Below, piece by piece: positions 8,346 through 17,386 of a stretch of DNA of 64,000 nt (its first letter is position 1; each line of letters starts with the position of its first letter). Both the position numbers and the translations under genes were made by a program. This stretch comes from QHXM01 sp032160165. GTDB lineage: Bacteria > Acidobacteriota > Blastocatellia > Pyrinomonadales > Pyrinomonadaceae. The notes below the pieces were generated by a model, which was not told the DNA's origin, searched no databases, and was given only the letters and a program-made list of their open reading frames with translations. Where the stretch lies: assembly GCA_032160165.1 (NCBI GenBank), contig JAVHWA010000047.1, positions 1 through 64,000 of the forward strand. Reading direction: 5' to 3'.

Positions 8346-9758
8346 ATGAGCAGGCGCTCCCTGGTATTTGCGGGCATCGCACCTCATCCTCCGATTATGG
8401 TGCCGGAGGTGGGCGGCGCCGCGATCGCAGGAGTCCGCAACTCTATCGACGGAATGAAAGAGTTTACGCGGCGGGTTATTGAGAGCGGAGCGGAGACAAT
8501 CGTTCTGGTCTCTCCACACGCTCCGCTTGATGGTCGAGCATTCGTTGCTTACCGTGACGCACAGCTCTACGGAGATTTTTCTCAGTTCAGGGCACCCACA
8601 ACCCAAGTCGAAGCACAGCTCGACAATGAGTTGTTAGATGCTATCTCCAGAGCGGCATCCAATGAAGGCTACGAGGTCCGGGGAATCCACGGCCATGAGA
8701 TGGATCATGGTACCATCGTGCCGCTCTACTTTCTTCAACGCAACGGCTGGCGCGGAAAACTGGTAGCGCTCGGATACAGTTTTCTCTCAAACGAAGACCA
8801 CGTGCGCTTCGGAACATGTATCCGCCGGGCGCTCGATGATTTTGGGAAGCCGACAGCCTTTGTTGCAAGTGGCGACTTGAGCCATCGACTCAAGCCGGAA
8901 GCTCCCGCGGGCTTCAATCGTGATGCCCACCTTTTCGATGAGGAGGTTGTAGAAGCAATCAAGGCCGGTGCCCCGGAGCGGATTGTTGGCATCGATCAGG
9001 ATCTGAGGGCCCGGGCTGGTGAATGCGGCTATCGCTCGATGCTGATTGCGTGCGGGGTCACTGAGATGCAATGGCCTGATTGTGAAATGGTGAGTTATGA
9101 AGCACCATTCGGCGTAGGATATTTGATCGCCCAACTGGTGGGGGAACAACATGCACCAGATGAAGAATTATCGAGTGAGGCGACGGGAGTGAGTGAACCG
9201 GATCGAGGCAAGGGCGATCAACTGCTGGCACTTGCCCGCAAAGCGGTCGAGACTTTTGTTCGTGATGGTCAAATGATCGACATTCCTCGTTCCTCTGACC
9301 CGCTGCTACAGGAACGCGCCGGCTGCTTTGTTTCAATCAAGACCAGGGACGGCGAATTGCGGGGGTGTATAGGAACCATCGAGCCCGTGAAAGACGAGTT
9401 GGCCGAGGAAGTTATTTCCAACGCGGTCAATTCAGCCACGCGCGATCCGCGTTTTCCACCGATCAAGCAGAGCGAATTGCCGAACTTGTATTTTTCGGTT
9501 GATGTGCTCTCAGCGTCTGAACCAGCTGAACTTGAGGAACTCGACCCGAAAGTGTACGGGGTCATCGTTGAGGATGAGAGCGGCCTGCGGCGAGGCCTGC
9601 TCCTGCCGGATCTCCAGGGTGTCGAGACTGCAGCTCAGCAGGTAGACATCGCTGCGCGCAAGGCAGGGATCCCGTCGGGTGTCCCGCTAAAGCTCTCCAG
9701 GTTCCTCGTGAGGCGTTATCGAGAGGTTGAGCGGGCAACGGGGCCCGCTCAACTGTGA
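8346..9758 (+). CDS. LigB-like dioxygenase / AMMECR1 fusion (AmmeMemoRadiSam system protein A)
   Basis: 470 residues. Residues 1-265 resemble class III extradiol dioxygenase subunit B (LigB/Memo-like): early APHPPI, then HEMDHGTIVPLYFL and ASGDLSHRL provide His/Asp residues of the metal site. Residues 290-465 are an AMMECR1 domain, with CFVSIKTRDGELRGCIGTIEP. These domains usually go with a radical-SAM protein in the AmmeMemoRadiSam set, whose reaction is not established; no radical-SAM gene is in this window. It converges on gyrB with three bases between the stops. Confidence 0.85.
   Translation: MSRRSLVFAGIAPHPPIMVPEVGGAAIAGVRNSIDGMKEFTRRVIESGAETIVLVSPHAPLDGRAFVAYRDAQLYGDFSQFRAPTTQVEAQLDNELLDAISRAASNEGYEVRGIHGHEMDHGTIVPLYFLQRNGWRGKLVALGYSFLSNEDHVRFGTCIRRALDDFGKPTAFVASGDLSHRLKPEAPAGFNRDAHLFDEEVVEAIKAGAPERIVGIDQDLRARAGECGYRSMLIACGVTEMQWPDCEMVSYEAPFGVGYLIAQLVGEQHAPDEELSSEATGVSEPDRGKGDQLLALARKAVETFVRDGQMIDIPRSSDPLLQERAGCFVSIKTRDGELRGCIGTIEPVKDELAEEVISNAVNSATRDPRFPPIKQSELPNLYFSVDVLSASEPAELEELDPKVYGVIVEDESGLRRGLLLPDLQGVETAAQQVDIAARKAGIPSGVPLKLSRFLVRRYREVERATGPAQL
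9726..9753. terminator. Perfect 11-bp hairpin at the convergent AMMECR1/gyrB junction
   Basis: GTTGAGCGGGC at 9726-9736 is exactly inverted at 9743-9753 around a six-base loop, inside the last codons of the AMMECR1 gene. It has no clear U-tract on either strand, but with only three bases between two convergent stops it is the only visible candidate for ending both transcripts. Confidence 0.45.
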
Positions 9759-9761
9759 GAG

Positions 9762-12236
9762 CTAGATATCGAGGTTCTTCACGTCCAAGGCATTGTCCTC
9801 TATGAAACGACGCCGCGGTTCGACAGCTTCACCCATTAACACCGTAAAGATCTGGTCCGTCTCCACCGCATCGTCGACTCCCACCTGCAGGAGAGTGCGC
9901 TTCTCCGGGTTCATCGTCGTTTCCCAAAGTTGTTCGGGATTCATTTCACCCAGACCTTTGTAGCGCTGAATGGTAAGGTCCTTCTTCGCGGCGGAAAGAA
10001 CACGTTCGAGCAATTCTTCGCGAGTATCGACTGTCTCACTTGATCCGTTTTCGCCCACGACGAACGGAGCCGGCAGAACATCTTCCAGGCCCTCGTAGAG
10101 CTCGACCGCCTTTTGAAATTCAACGAAACTCGCCATATTCCAGTCGATACAGACGCCGATACCCGACTCAGAAGTTGTCTGAATCTCCCAAAGGCCGTGC
10201 TCCTCATCAGTCGAGAGGTCCGTCTTGTAACCTTTTTTTGCCAGGACGCCTTCGATCTTTGCTACCTGATCTCCGTCCTGGAAAACCCCGCGAAGAGTAG
10301 CCCCTTTCTGGCGAAGAACTCCCTTGCGTCCTCCGAAAGCCTCGAGCAGCAGATCAAGCAGACGAAGGTCGTTGCCTAATCTACGAGAGGCCTTTTCGCA
10401 CAGTCGCTTGAACTCAACCAACTGCTCAAGAGTACTGGCAAGATCGGCGCCTTCCATCACCTTGTTTGTGTTGGCGGGCGTAACCTTCAAGTCGCTGGTC
10501 GCTTGCCGCATCATGTAGCGCACCATCGACCTCTCGTCTTTAATGTACTCCTCGCGCTTGCCCCGCTTCACTTTGAATAATGGGGGCTGGGCTATGAAGA
10601 TATGTCCGCTTTCCACCAACTCCGGCAATTGTCGATAGAAAAAGGTGAGCAGCAGCGTGCGAATGTGTGAACCATCCACATCAGCGTCCGTCATCAAAAT
10701 GATTTTATGGTATCGAAGCTTTCCCAGATCAAAATCTTCTTTGCCAATGCCTGTTCCCAGCGCCGTGATGAGCGTTCTGATCTCACCGTGGCCCAGCATC
10801 TTGTCGAAGCGGGCCTTCTCCACGTTCAGGATTTTACCTTTGAGAGGTAGTATCGCCTGGTTCTTACGATCGCGTCCCTGCTTGGCTGAACCGCCGGCGG
10901 AATCCCCTTCGACGATGTAGATCTCGCATAGCGTTGGATCGCGTTCCTGGCAGTCTGCGAGCTTGCCGGGAAGCATTGTGGAACCCATCGCGCCCTTCCG
11001 AACGATCTCTCGCGCTTTGCGCGCCGCCTCGCGCGCCCGCGCCGCATCAAGGGATTTACCGACCACCTTCTTCGCGACGGTAGGATTCTGCTCGAAGTAT
11101 TCAGTCAGGCGTTCATTGAGAAACGATTCAACCGCGCCTTTGACGTCCGAATTCAGCTTGCCCTTGGTTTGTCCTTCGAACTGGGGCTGCGGGAGTTTCA
11201 CGGAAATGACTGCGACCAGACCCTCGCGCACGTCGTCTCCCGAGAGAGATCCTTTGAAGTTCTTGGCGATACCCGAAGATTGAGCGTAGGCGTTGATCGT
11301 GCGCGTAAAAGCCGAGCGGAACCCAGATAGATGAGTTCCTCCGTCGACGGTATTGATGTTGTTCGCGAACGAATAGACCTTTTCGTCGTAACCGTCGTTG
11401 TATTGGATCGCAACTTCTATCGCCAGGACGTCTCCTGTTCGCTCGAAGTAGATCGGTTTGTCGTGGAGGACGCTCTTGTTCTTGTTCAGGTGCTTCACGA
11501 ATTCTGCGATCCCGCCCCTATAATAGAATTCGTGCGAACGTTCTGTTTCCTCTCTTTCGTCCTTGATGGTGATGCGGATTCCTTTATTGAGAAACGCCTT
11601 CTCTCGCAAACGCTCCGACAGCTTATCAAAGCTGAATTTCGTCTCCGTAAAAATCTCAGTATCAGGCTTGAAGGTGATCTTCGTGCCGCGCTTGCGCGTC
11701 TTACCGGTTTGCTGGAGTTTCGCGGTTGGAATTCCGCGCACATATTCCTGCTCGTATGTACTCCCGTCCCTCCAGATCTCGAGACGAAGCGTTTCAGCGA
11801 GAAAGTTAACGCACGACACGCCAACTCCATGAAGACCTCCGGAAACCTTGTAGGCGTTCGTGTCGAACTTACCTCCGGCGTGAAGCTTCGTCATCACCAC
11901 CTCGGCCGCACTTCGCTTTTCTCCCTTGTGATAATCAACCGGTATGCCTCGCCCGTTATCGATAACTGTGATCGAATCGTCCAGATGGATCGTTACTTCA
12001 ACCGTGTCGCAATAACCGGCCAGGGCCTCGTCGATGGAGTTATCAACCACTTCGTAAACCAGGTGATGAAGTCCAATCTCACCGGTCGAACCAATGTACA
12101 TTGCCGGCCGTTTACGCACCGCGTCCCGGCCTTCCAGAACAGTTATAGACCCTGCGTCATACGCTACGTTCTTCTTCTTTGTTAATGTCGATGGTGCAGT
12201 CGCCAAAATAGTCTCCTCTGCCGATATCCTCGTCAT
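9762..12236 (-). CDS. gyrB: DNA gyrase subunit B
   Basis: 824 residues from ATG 12236; an in-frame GTG at 12251 would add five. It is the ATPase subunit of gyrase, which supercoils DNA with GyrA. The GHKL ATPase region carries EVVDNSIDEALAGYC and DNGRGIPV, and the toprim region has YIVEGDSAGGSAKQGRDR and MTDADVDGSHIRTLLL. The C-terminus has the conserved IQRYKGLGEMNPEQLWETT. The length above 800 reflects the insert in the toprim/C-terminal part seen in many Gram-negative GyrB proteins. gyrA is not in the window. It lies downstream of recF on the leftward replichore. Confidence 0.97.
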   Translation of the reverse strand: MTRISAEETILATAPSTLTKKKNVAYDAGSITVLEGRDAVRKRPAMYIGSTGEIGLHHLVYEVVDNSIDEALAGYCDTVEVTIHLDDSITVIDNGRGIPVDYHKGEKRSAAEVVMTKLHAGGKFDTNAYKVSGGLHGVGVSCVNFLAETLRLEIWRDGSTYEQEYVRGIPTAKLQQTGKTRKRGTKITFKPDTEIFTETKFSFDKLSERLREKAFLNKGIRITIKDEREETERSHEFYYRGGIAEFVKHLNKNKSVLHDKPIYFERTGDVLAIEVAIQYNDGYDEKVYSFANNINTVDGGTHLSGFRSAFTRTINAYAQSSGIAKNFKGSLSGDDVREGLVAVISVKLPQPQFEGQTKGKLNSDVKGAVESFLNERLTEYFEQNPTVAKKVVGKSLDAARAREAARKAREIVRKGAMGSTMLPGKLADCQERDPTLCEIYIVEGDSAGGSAKQGRDRKNQAILPLKGKILNVEKARFDKMLGHGEIRTLITALGTGIGKEDFDLGKLRYHKIILMTDADVDGSHIRTLLLTFFYRQLPELVESGHIFIAQPPLFKVKRGKREEYIKDERSMVRYMMRQATSDLKVTPANTNKVMEGADLASTLEQLVEFKRLCEKASRRLGNDLRLLDLLLEAFGGRKGVLRQKGATLRGVFQDGDQVAKIEGVLAKKGYKTDLSTDEEHGLWEIQTTSESGIGVCIDWNMASFVEFQKAVELYEGLEDVLPAPFVVGENGSSETVDTREELLERVLSAAKKDLTIQRYKGLGEMNPEQLWETTMNPEKRTLLQVGVDDAVETDQIFTVLMGEAVEPRRRFIEDNALDVKNLDI

Positions 12237-12294
12237 AAATCTCGTGCCCACCTAGTCTCAATCGACTCGCGATCCGTTGTGCGATTCTCGCGAA

Positions 12295-13446
12295 TTAAAC
12301 GCTCTCAAGTCCTCCCGCGGAAGAGGATAATAGCCCTGCGATCGAAGCCTCAGCTATGATGACGCCCTCTGTCACCTGGTACACACTCGCCTGGTGGACA
12401 AACTGTTCGACCAGACTTTCTTTGGAGGTCGTGATAAATGTTTGAGTACGGCCTTCGAGGTGTTCCAGCAAGTATCTTATACGCTTTCGATCCAGCTCTG
12501 CATCCACATCATCGATGAGGAAAAGTGGATATTCATTGTGCCAAGAATAATACAACGAAATCGCTGCTAAATCAAGTATTATCAATGCGCTACGCTGCTG
12601 TCCGGAACTCCCAAATGGCCGCATTTCTCTCCCGTCAAATAAGATCTCAAGATCATCTCGGTGCGGCCCCACCAGGGAATATCCCGCGATAATCTCCGCT
12701 TGCAGGCGCAAGCGCAAACGATCGGCTATCAGCGATTCATAGTCGCTCAAATCGCCCTTGCCTTCCAGAGCAGAGACGTATCGGATGCTGATCTCCTCGC
12801 CCTCAAACAAGCGCTTCTCCAACGCTCCATTTAACCGGTCGACATAGTCGATGCGTGAGCGATGAATCTCGCTTCCTAACTTGATCAACTGCTCGTTCCA
12901 GGGGGCAATAATTTCCCCGGCCTGCTCGTAGCTCATTTCGAGCGCCGAGGCGTCTTGCAGGAGGCGGTTTTTTTGCTTAAGAACGCGGTTATAGTCAGCC
13001 AGTGTTTGAACGTAGGAGTGGTGTAAGGAGATGACCCCTCGGTCAAGAAACTTTCTTCGAGCTTCCGGCATGCCGCGGACTATGTCCATGTCTGCAGCGG
13101 TGAAAGCAACTGTATGAAGCTGTCCCAGATAACGCGCCACCGTCTCTCGTTTTCCATTTACCGTAAGTGCTTTTGTCGACCCCTGAATGCTTAACTGCAT
13201 CTCACGCTGGATTCCGGTGCCATGGGTCACGCTCCCGCGCACGACCGCCAGATCCTCGCCAAATCGTATCGTCTCTTGCAGGCGCTGGGTCCGAAATGAT
13301 TTGCTTGTTGCCAGTAGGTAGATGGCTTCGAGCCAGTTGGTTTTGCCTTGGCCATTGTCTCCGAAGATGATATTCAGGCCCTTGCTCCAGGCTACTTTAC
13401 TGTTCAGATTTCGGAAGTTTATTACGTCGAGTGAATCGAGGAGCAT
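12295..13446 (-). CDS. recF: DNA recombination/repair protein RecF
   Basis: 383 residues, the usual RecF size. Walker A is FGDNGQGKTN near residue 30, the ABC-type signature region is FGSSGQQRSALIILDLA, and Walker B is PLFLIDDVDAELD. RecF loads RecA at gapped DNA together with RecOR. It sits in the classical dnaA-dnaN-recF-gyrB order, though a terminator separates it from dnaN, so it probably has its own promoter in 13447-13615. Confidence 0.95.
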   Translation of the reverse strand: MLLDSLDVINFRNLNSKVAWSKGLNIIFGDNGQGKTNWLEAIYLLATSKSFRTQRLQETIRFGEDLAVVRGSVTHGTGIQREMQLSIQGSTKALTVNGKRETVARYLGQLHTVAFTAADMDIVRGMPEARRKFLDRGVISLHHSYVQTLADYNRVLKQKNRLLQDASALEMSYEQAGEIIAPWNEQLIKLGSEIHRSRIDYVDRLNGALEKRLFEGEEISIRYVSALEGKGDLSDYESLIADRLRLRLQAEIIAGYSLVGPHRDDLEILFDGREMRPFGSSGQQRSALIILDLAAISLYYSWHNEYPLFLIDDVDAELDRKRIRYLLEHLEGRTQTFITTSKESLVEQFVHQASVYQVTEGVIIAEASIAGLLSSSAGGLESV

Positions 13447-13615
13447 GGGGTGATTTTATCACATGGATGCGCCGTCGGGACTCCGTACTCCCCGCGGCTG
13501 GATAACTGTCAAACGACCGATTGATGCTCCGCTTGGGTGAAGAGTAGCGTCCGGACTTGAAACGTTTGAGGTTCGCTAGAGTACGGGCCCGCATGGTGTG
13601 TATTTCCGCGGTGCG

Positions 13616-13653
13616 AAAAAATACTGGCGGCCTCGCGAGAAAGCGAGCCGCCA
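13616..13653 (-). terminator. Rho-independent terminator of dnaN
   Basis: On the minus strand, downstream of the dnaN stop, GC-rich arms (13643-13653 and 13625-13636, one bulged base) enclose a six-base loop and are followed by a run of U encoded by the A-tract 13616-13621. It separates dnaN from recF transcription. Confidence 0.8.
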
Positions 13654-13682
13654 ATATATCCCACCTTAACTATCTGCGCGCT

Positions 13683-14801
13683 TCAAATCCGCATCGGCAT
13701 AATGACGTACTTGTAATCGTAGTCGGGCTCCTGCGCTGGACGTAATTGGGCCTGAGAGTTGCCATCCTTGAACTCAAAGCTCACCGACGTATCCCCTACT
13801 ACATTGAGGAAGTCTTGCAGGTATTGAGCGTTGAAGCCGATCTCTATTTCATCCCCTGCGTATTCTGTTGCGATCGTTTCCTGCGCTTCACCTTCCTCTG
13901 CGCTCTGGGAACTGATCTGCAATAGATTTGGTAGGAAGCGGAATCGAATCGAGTGAGATCGGTCGTCGGCCAATATCGCGACTCGACGAATTGCATTGTT
14001 GAGGACAGAGGCTTCGAATGTAACGGACTTGTCATTTCCCTTCGGCATCACCATTTCATAATTCGGAAACTGGCCGGAGAGCTTTTTTGAAACCAACAGC
14101 CGCGGACCAACTTCGAAGTAGATATGGTTTTCGTCAGCCCCCAAGCCGATCGGACCCTCAAAGGACGTCGAGAGTTTGGTGAGCTCCGCCAACGTCTTTC
14201 GTGGTATCAGGGCGTCCAAGCCCTCCTCCTCCGGCGTCTTTGTTCCCAGATCCACACGGGCGACGTATGCCAGACGGTGTCCGTCGGTTGTAATCATTCG
14301 AGCGCCCGTTCCATCAACGACAAACTTCGCGCCGGAAAGTGTATACCTCGACTCTTCCTGGGTAATTGAAAAGATCGTACGGTCTATGAAGGTTTTGAAG
14401 ACATCAGACGGAAACGACAAGGGAGCCGATTTGCTGCTTGGTACTTCGGGAAAGCTCTCACGTGGCAGGCCAGGGATCCTTGATCGAAAGTTTTCGCAGT
14501 CGACCGATACCCAATCATTTTCTTCCTTGCGAAATTTAATGATTGAGTCCGGAAGCAAACGCGAAATATCGAACAATTTCCGAGCTTGTACACACATGGA
14601 ACCTGGCGACTTGATATCGTCAGCTTCCGTCTCGCAACGTATGGTCACATCCAAATCTGTTCCGACGATTCGAATAGTACTCTCTCCAACTGATTCGATC
14701 AGTATGTTGGAAAGCGCGGGGATAGTGTTTTTTCTTTCTACCACCCCTTGAACGAATCCTAGTTCCTTTAAAAGTGCATTCCTGTTGACACTAAATTCCA
14801 T
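13683..14801 (-). CDS. dnaN: DNA polymerase III beta sliding clamp
   Basis: 372 residues, standard for the clamp. The start MEFSVNRNALLKELGFVQGV and the end YKYVIMPMRI match the family, the latter being the conserved C-terminal MPMRI motif. Three tandem clamp-fold domains are implied by the length. The dimeric ring tethers polymerase III to DNA. A GGGAG ribosome site lies about eight bases before the ATG. The gene reads leftward from oriC and ends at its own terminator. Confidence 0.97.
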   Translation of the reverse strand: MEFSVNRNALLKELGFVQGVVERKNTIPALSNILIESVGESTIRIVGTDLDVTIRCETEADDIKSPGSMCVQARKLFDISRLLPDSIIKFRKEENDWVSVDCENFRSRIPGLPRESFPEVPSSKSAPLSFPSDVFKTFIDRTIFSITQEESRYTLSGAKFVVDGTGARMITTDGHRLAYVARVDLGTKTPEEEGLDALIPRKTLAELTKLSTSFEGPIGLGADENHIYFEVGPRLLVSKKLSGQFPNYEMVMPKGNDKSVTFEASVLNNAIRRVAILADDRSHSIRFRFLPNLLQISSQSAEEGEAQETIATEYAGDEIEIGFNAQYLQDFLNVVGDTSVSFEFKDGNSQAQLRPAQEPDYDYKYVIMPMRI

Positions 14802-14857
14802 TTTCGGACTCCCTGAGTTATCTGCAGAGCGAACACCCTCTGTTGGTTGATTTGTCT

Positions 14858-15142
14858 TTCACTACTTATTCTAATTACAAATCAAATAATATTAATAGTA
14901 GTAGTAGTAGGGCCTGTGGAAATGTGGAAAAGCCGCCTTACTGCTGGCCCTAAACGAGATGATTTCCACACCCCCTCTGGAAATCTCTGTGGAAATTTGC
15001 ACCTCTCCTGTGGAAATCCCTGGCTCGAACCACTATCGTTAGATTTCCACAGGGACGTTCATTCAGCGTCTGTGGAAATGTGGAAATCTTCAAGCTAAAA
15101 CCTACATATAAAGAGCTTAATAGAAAACAATGCTGTGGAAAA
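14858..15142. other. oriC: Replication origin oriC (dnaN-dnaA intergenic) with DnaA-trio element
   Basis: An AT-rich stretch (about 14858-14898) leads into five perfect TAG triplets (14896-14910), the GC cluster GGCC (14911-14914) and two overlapping DnaA boxes TGTGGAAAT (14915) and TGTGGAAAA (14923). This order matches the basal unwinding system described in Bacillus subtilis: trio strand, GC-rich spacer, double box. Further TGTGGAAA boxes lie at 14988, 15009, 15071, 15079 and 15134 on the plus strand and at 14962 and 15043 on the minus strand; 14976 is degenerate. The flanking genes diverge in replichore orientation from here. Confidence 0.93.
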
Positions 15143-15165
15143 ACCGTGCAGGGAATCGTCCATAA

Positions 15166-16638
15166 CTACTTGCACAAGCTATCCATAAGGTCGCTAACCA
15201 CCCTGTGGAAGTTCTGATCCTTGAGAACGAGTCCTTCGATCTTGTCTACCGAGTGAATCACTGTCGTATGATGCTTCCCCCCGAACTCTCTACCTATCTC
15301 CGGGTAACTGTGCCGAGTGAGACGTTTACATAGATACATAGCAACCTGTCGAGGGACGGCAATATGTCGCGAGTTGTTTTTTGAGTTCAGTTCATCGACT
15401 CGAAGTCGGTAATGAGAGGCAACGACTTGTTGGATCTGGTCGATGGTGATGCCAGCCGGCTGATCGTCCTCAGCGATGTTTCGAATAGCGTCCTGTGCCA
15501 GCATCTTTGAAATCGGAAGTCCACGCAAGGATGAAATTGCTACTAGCCTCACGAGGGAACCTTCCAACTCGCGAATGTTGCTCTTGACCTTGCTAGCTAT
15601 AAAGAACGCAACATCATCAGGCAGAACAACTCCATCCAAATCAGCCTTCCGCTTCAGTATGGCGACCTTGGTTTCAAGGTCTGGTGGCTCCATATCCGCG
15701 ATCAAGCCCCATTCAAAACGTGAATGTAGACGTTCTTCCAATGTTGGAATTTCCCTGGGCGGACAGTCCGAGGAAATTACGATTTGCTTCTGACCATCGT
15801 ACAGTGCATTAAAGGTGTGAAAAAATTCTTCCTGCGTCCGTTCCTTGCCCGCCATAAACTGAATGTCGTCCATCAGCAACACGTCGATGGAACGGTACTT
15901 TTCGCGAAATGTCTGCGTCTTATCGTATCGAATCGCGTTGATTAACTCGTTCATGAATTTTTCGGCTGAAATATAAGAGAGCCGAAGGTGGCGATTGCGA
16001 GTCTTGATTTCGTGTCCAGCCGCATGCATCAGATGGGTCTTTCCGAGGCCGACACCTCCATATATGTAGAGAGGGTTGTAAGTTTTGCCCGGTGACTCTG
16101 CGATGGCTTGGGAAGCAGCGTGCGCAAATTGATTGCACGAACCAACCACAAACGTTTGAAAGGTGTACTTCGGATTGAGCGATAGCTCAATGGGCTCGAT
16201 GTCTACGAACGTGGTAGCACCGATGGTCCCGGACACCAGGCGATCAGACTCCGCAGTTTCCAATAAGGTCAGCAGACTGGACGGACTGCTGTGCCCTCTC
16301 CTCGGACCCGATCGACTTGAGTCGAAGTCCTCCGTGACTCGACCCTCTGCCTCAAACGATTCCGGGCCAGGGGATTGTTCTTCCTCTACACTCCAATCGA
16401 CGTGGTAGTCCGTGAGGTTCACTTCCTCGAGCGAGTCAACCAGAACTTCTGAATAGTTGGAACTAACCCAGTCCCGAATCACTTGGTTCGGAGCGTGCAG
16501 ATGCAGAACTTGCCCGGAATCATCACAGCCATCAAATCTAATGGGGCGAAACCACGTGTCGAAGCTCTGACGGTTTAGTCGCTTCTCGACCGCATGGAGA
16601 ATGTTAGTCCAGAGGCTGTTTTCGAGTACTGTGCTCAT
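15166..16638 (-). CDS. dnaA: Chromosomal replication initiator DnaA
   Basis: 490 residues. Domain I occupies about residues 1-85, a variable charged domain II follows to ~150, then the AAA+ domain with Walker A GGVGLGKTHL and Walker B VLLMDDIQF, and the C-terminal helix-turn-helix domain with the signature FGGKHHTTVIHS. The common signature is GGRDHTTV, so the Asp is His here. DnaA binds the TGTGGAAA boxes on both sides of its own gene and opens oriC. Boxes at 16789-16822 suggest autoregulation. Confidence 0.97.
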   Translation of the reverse strand: MSTVLENSLWTNILHAVEKRLNRQSFDTWFRPIRFDGCDDSGQVLHLHAPNQVIRDWVSSNYSEVLVDSLEEVNLTDYHVDWSVEEEQSPGPESFEAEGRVTEDFDSSRSGPRRGHSSPSSLLTLLETAESDRLVSGTIGATTFVDIEPIELSLNPKYTFQTFVVGSCNQFAHAASQAIAESPGKTYNPLYIYGGVGLGKTHLMHAAGHEIKTRNRHLRLSYISAEKFMNELINAIRYDKTQTFREKYRSIDVLLMDDIQFMAGKERTQEEFFHTFNALYDGQKQIVISSDCPPREIPTLEERLHSRFEWGLIADMEPPDLETKVAILKRKADLDGVVLPDDVAFFIASKVKSNIRELEGSLVRLVAISSLRGLPISKMLAQDAIRNIAEDDQPAGITIDQIQQVVASHYRLRVDELNSKNNSRHIAVPRQVAMYLCKRLTRHSYPEIGREFGGKHHTTVIHSVDKIEGLVLKDQNFHRVVSDLMDSLCK

Positions 16639-16788
16639 GATCTATGCACCAATGGAGTAATAGAAAAATGGAGACCGTTGGCCACGTCGAGAATTCGTAC
16701 ACGCTGCCGCTCTCTGTGGCTCACGCTTTTCTTTGAGTAACTTTACGGAAGGTGTTGCAAACGCGCCCGTTGGTCTTTCACGGAGCCC

Positions 16789-16822
16789 TTTTCCACAGGG
16801 TTTTCCACAAGGCTGTGGAAAA
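16789..16822. promoter_or_regulatory. DnaA-box cluster upstream of dnaA (second origin sub-region)
   Basis: Three DnaA boxes in 34 bp: TTTTCCACA at 16789 and 16801, and the inverted TGTGGAAAA at 16814. An AT-rich stretch follows (16823-16862). Together with the main cluster beyond dnaA this gives the bipartite arrangement known from Bacillus and Helicobacter, and it may also autoregulate dnaA. The rest of 16639-17156 shows no convincing gene. Confidence 0.8.
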
Positions 16823-17156
16823 CATATCAGACTTAAAGTAACGCTTTAAAGATTTATTTTTCAATCACTTACAGGCGGCCATGACCTCCAAAACGGGGCG
16901 GAGACTAGCACACCGTGTAAATAGAAAGCAAGAGAAATCCACAGGCCCTTCGAAAAAAGATGGTGAGGGCAAGTTGGTGTGCATGGTCCCCAACCAGATC
17001 GGGCGGGAGGCCTTGAGCGAACCGAATCAATACGATTTCAAAATGGTTCCGGAAAGCAATTCTTGGGTCAGTCAGTCGCAAATCGAGAGCGTGGAGAGTC
17101 TTATGCTGAGAGGACGCGCTTGCTTGAGATGCTCTCTGATTTTTATCGTCCGTTTC

Positions 17157-17185
17157 TTGACAGAACGTAAATGCGCAGTTAGTCT
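17157..17185 (+). promoter_or_regulatory. Candidate sigma-70-type promoter of rpmH
   Basis: TTGACA at 17157-17162 and TAGTCT at 17180-17185 with a 17-base spacer, 36 bases upstream of the rpmH start. Confidence 0.6.
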
Positions 17186-17221
17186 TACTCTTTTCGTCTG
17201 AATGGAGAGTTCTGCACAATT

Positions 17222-17368
17222 ATGACTAAGCGTACATTCCAACCGAACAATAGGCGACGTGCAAAGACCCATGGTTTTCGAGCCCGCATGGCGACGAAGA
17301 ATGGGCGCCTCGTTCTTAAGAGGCGTCGCTCCAAGGGACGTAAGCGTCTGACTCCGTCGCATTACTAG
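17222..17368 (+). CDS. rpmH: 50S ribosomal protein L34
   Basis: A 48-residue basic protein beginning MTKRTFQPNNRRRAKTHGF and ending in KGRKRLTPSHY, the unmistakable L34 sequence. It binds 23S rRNA in the large subunit. It opens the rightward origin-proximal operon and is followed 18 bases later by rnpA, the near-universal pairing. Confidence 0.97.
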   Translation: MTKRTFQPNNRRRAKTHGFRARMATKNGRLVLKRRRSKGRKRLTPSHY

Positions 17369-17386
17369 TCGGCAGGTGTTTCTTAA

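Noticed and set aside
11331..12185. 284-codon open frame antisense to gyrB
   Set aside because: It is the complement of a highly conserved gene with no family resemblance of its own.
13397..13654. Small open frame between recF and dnaN
   Set aside because: It overlaps the recF start and runs through the dnaN terminator hairpin; composition is not protein-like.
16881..17201. 106-codon open frame between dnaA and rpmH
   Set aside because: No recognisable content, overlaps the probable rpmH promoter, and no ribosome site was seen.
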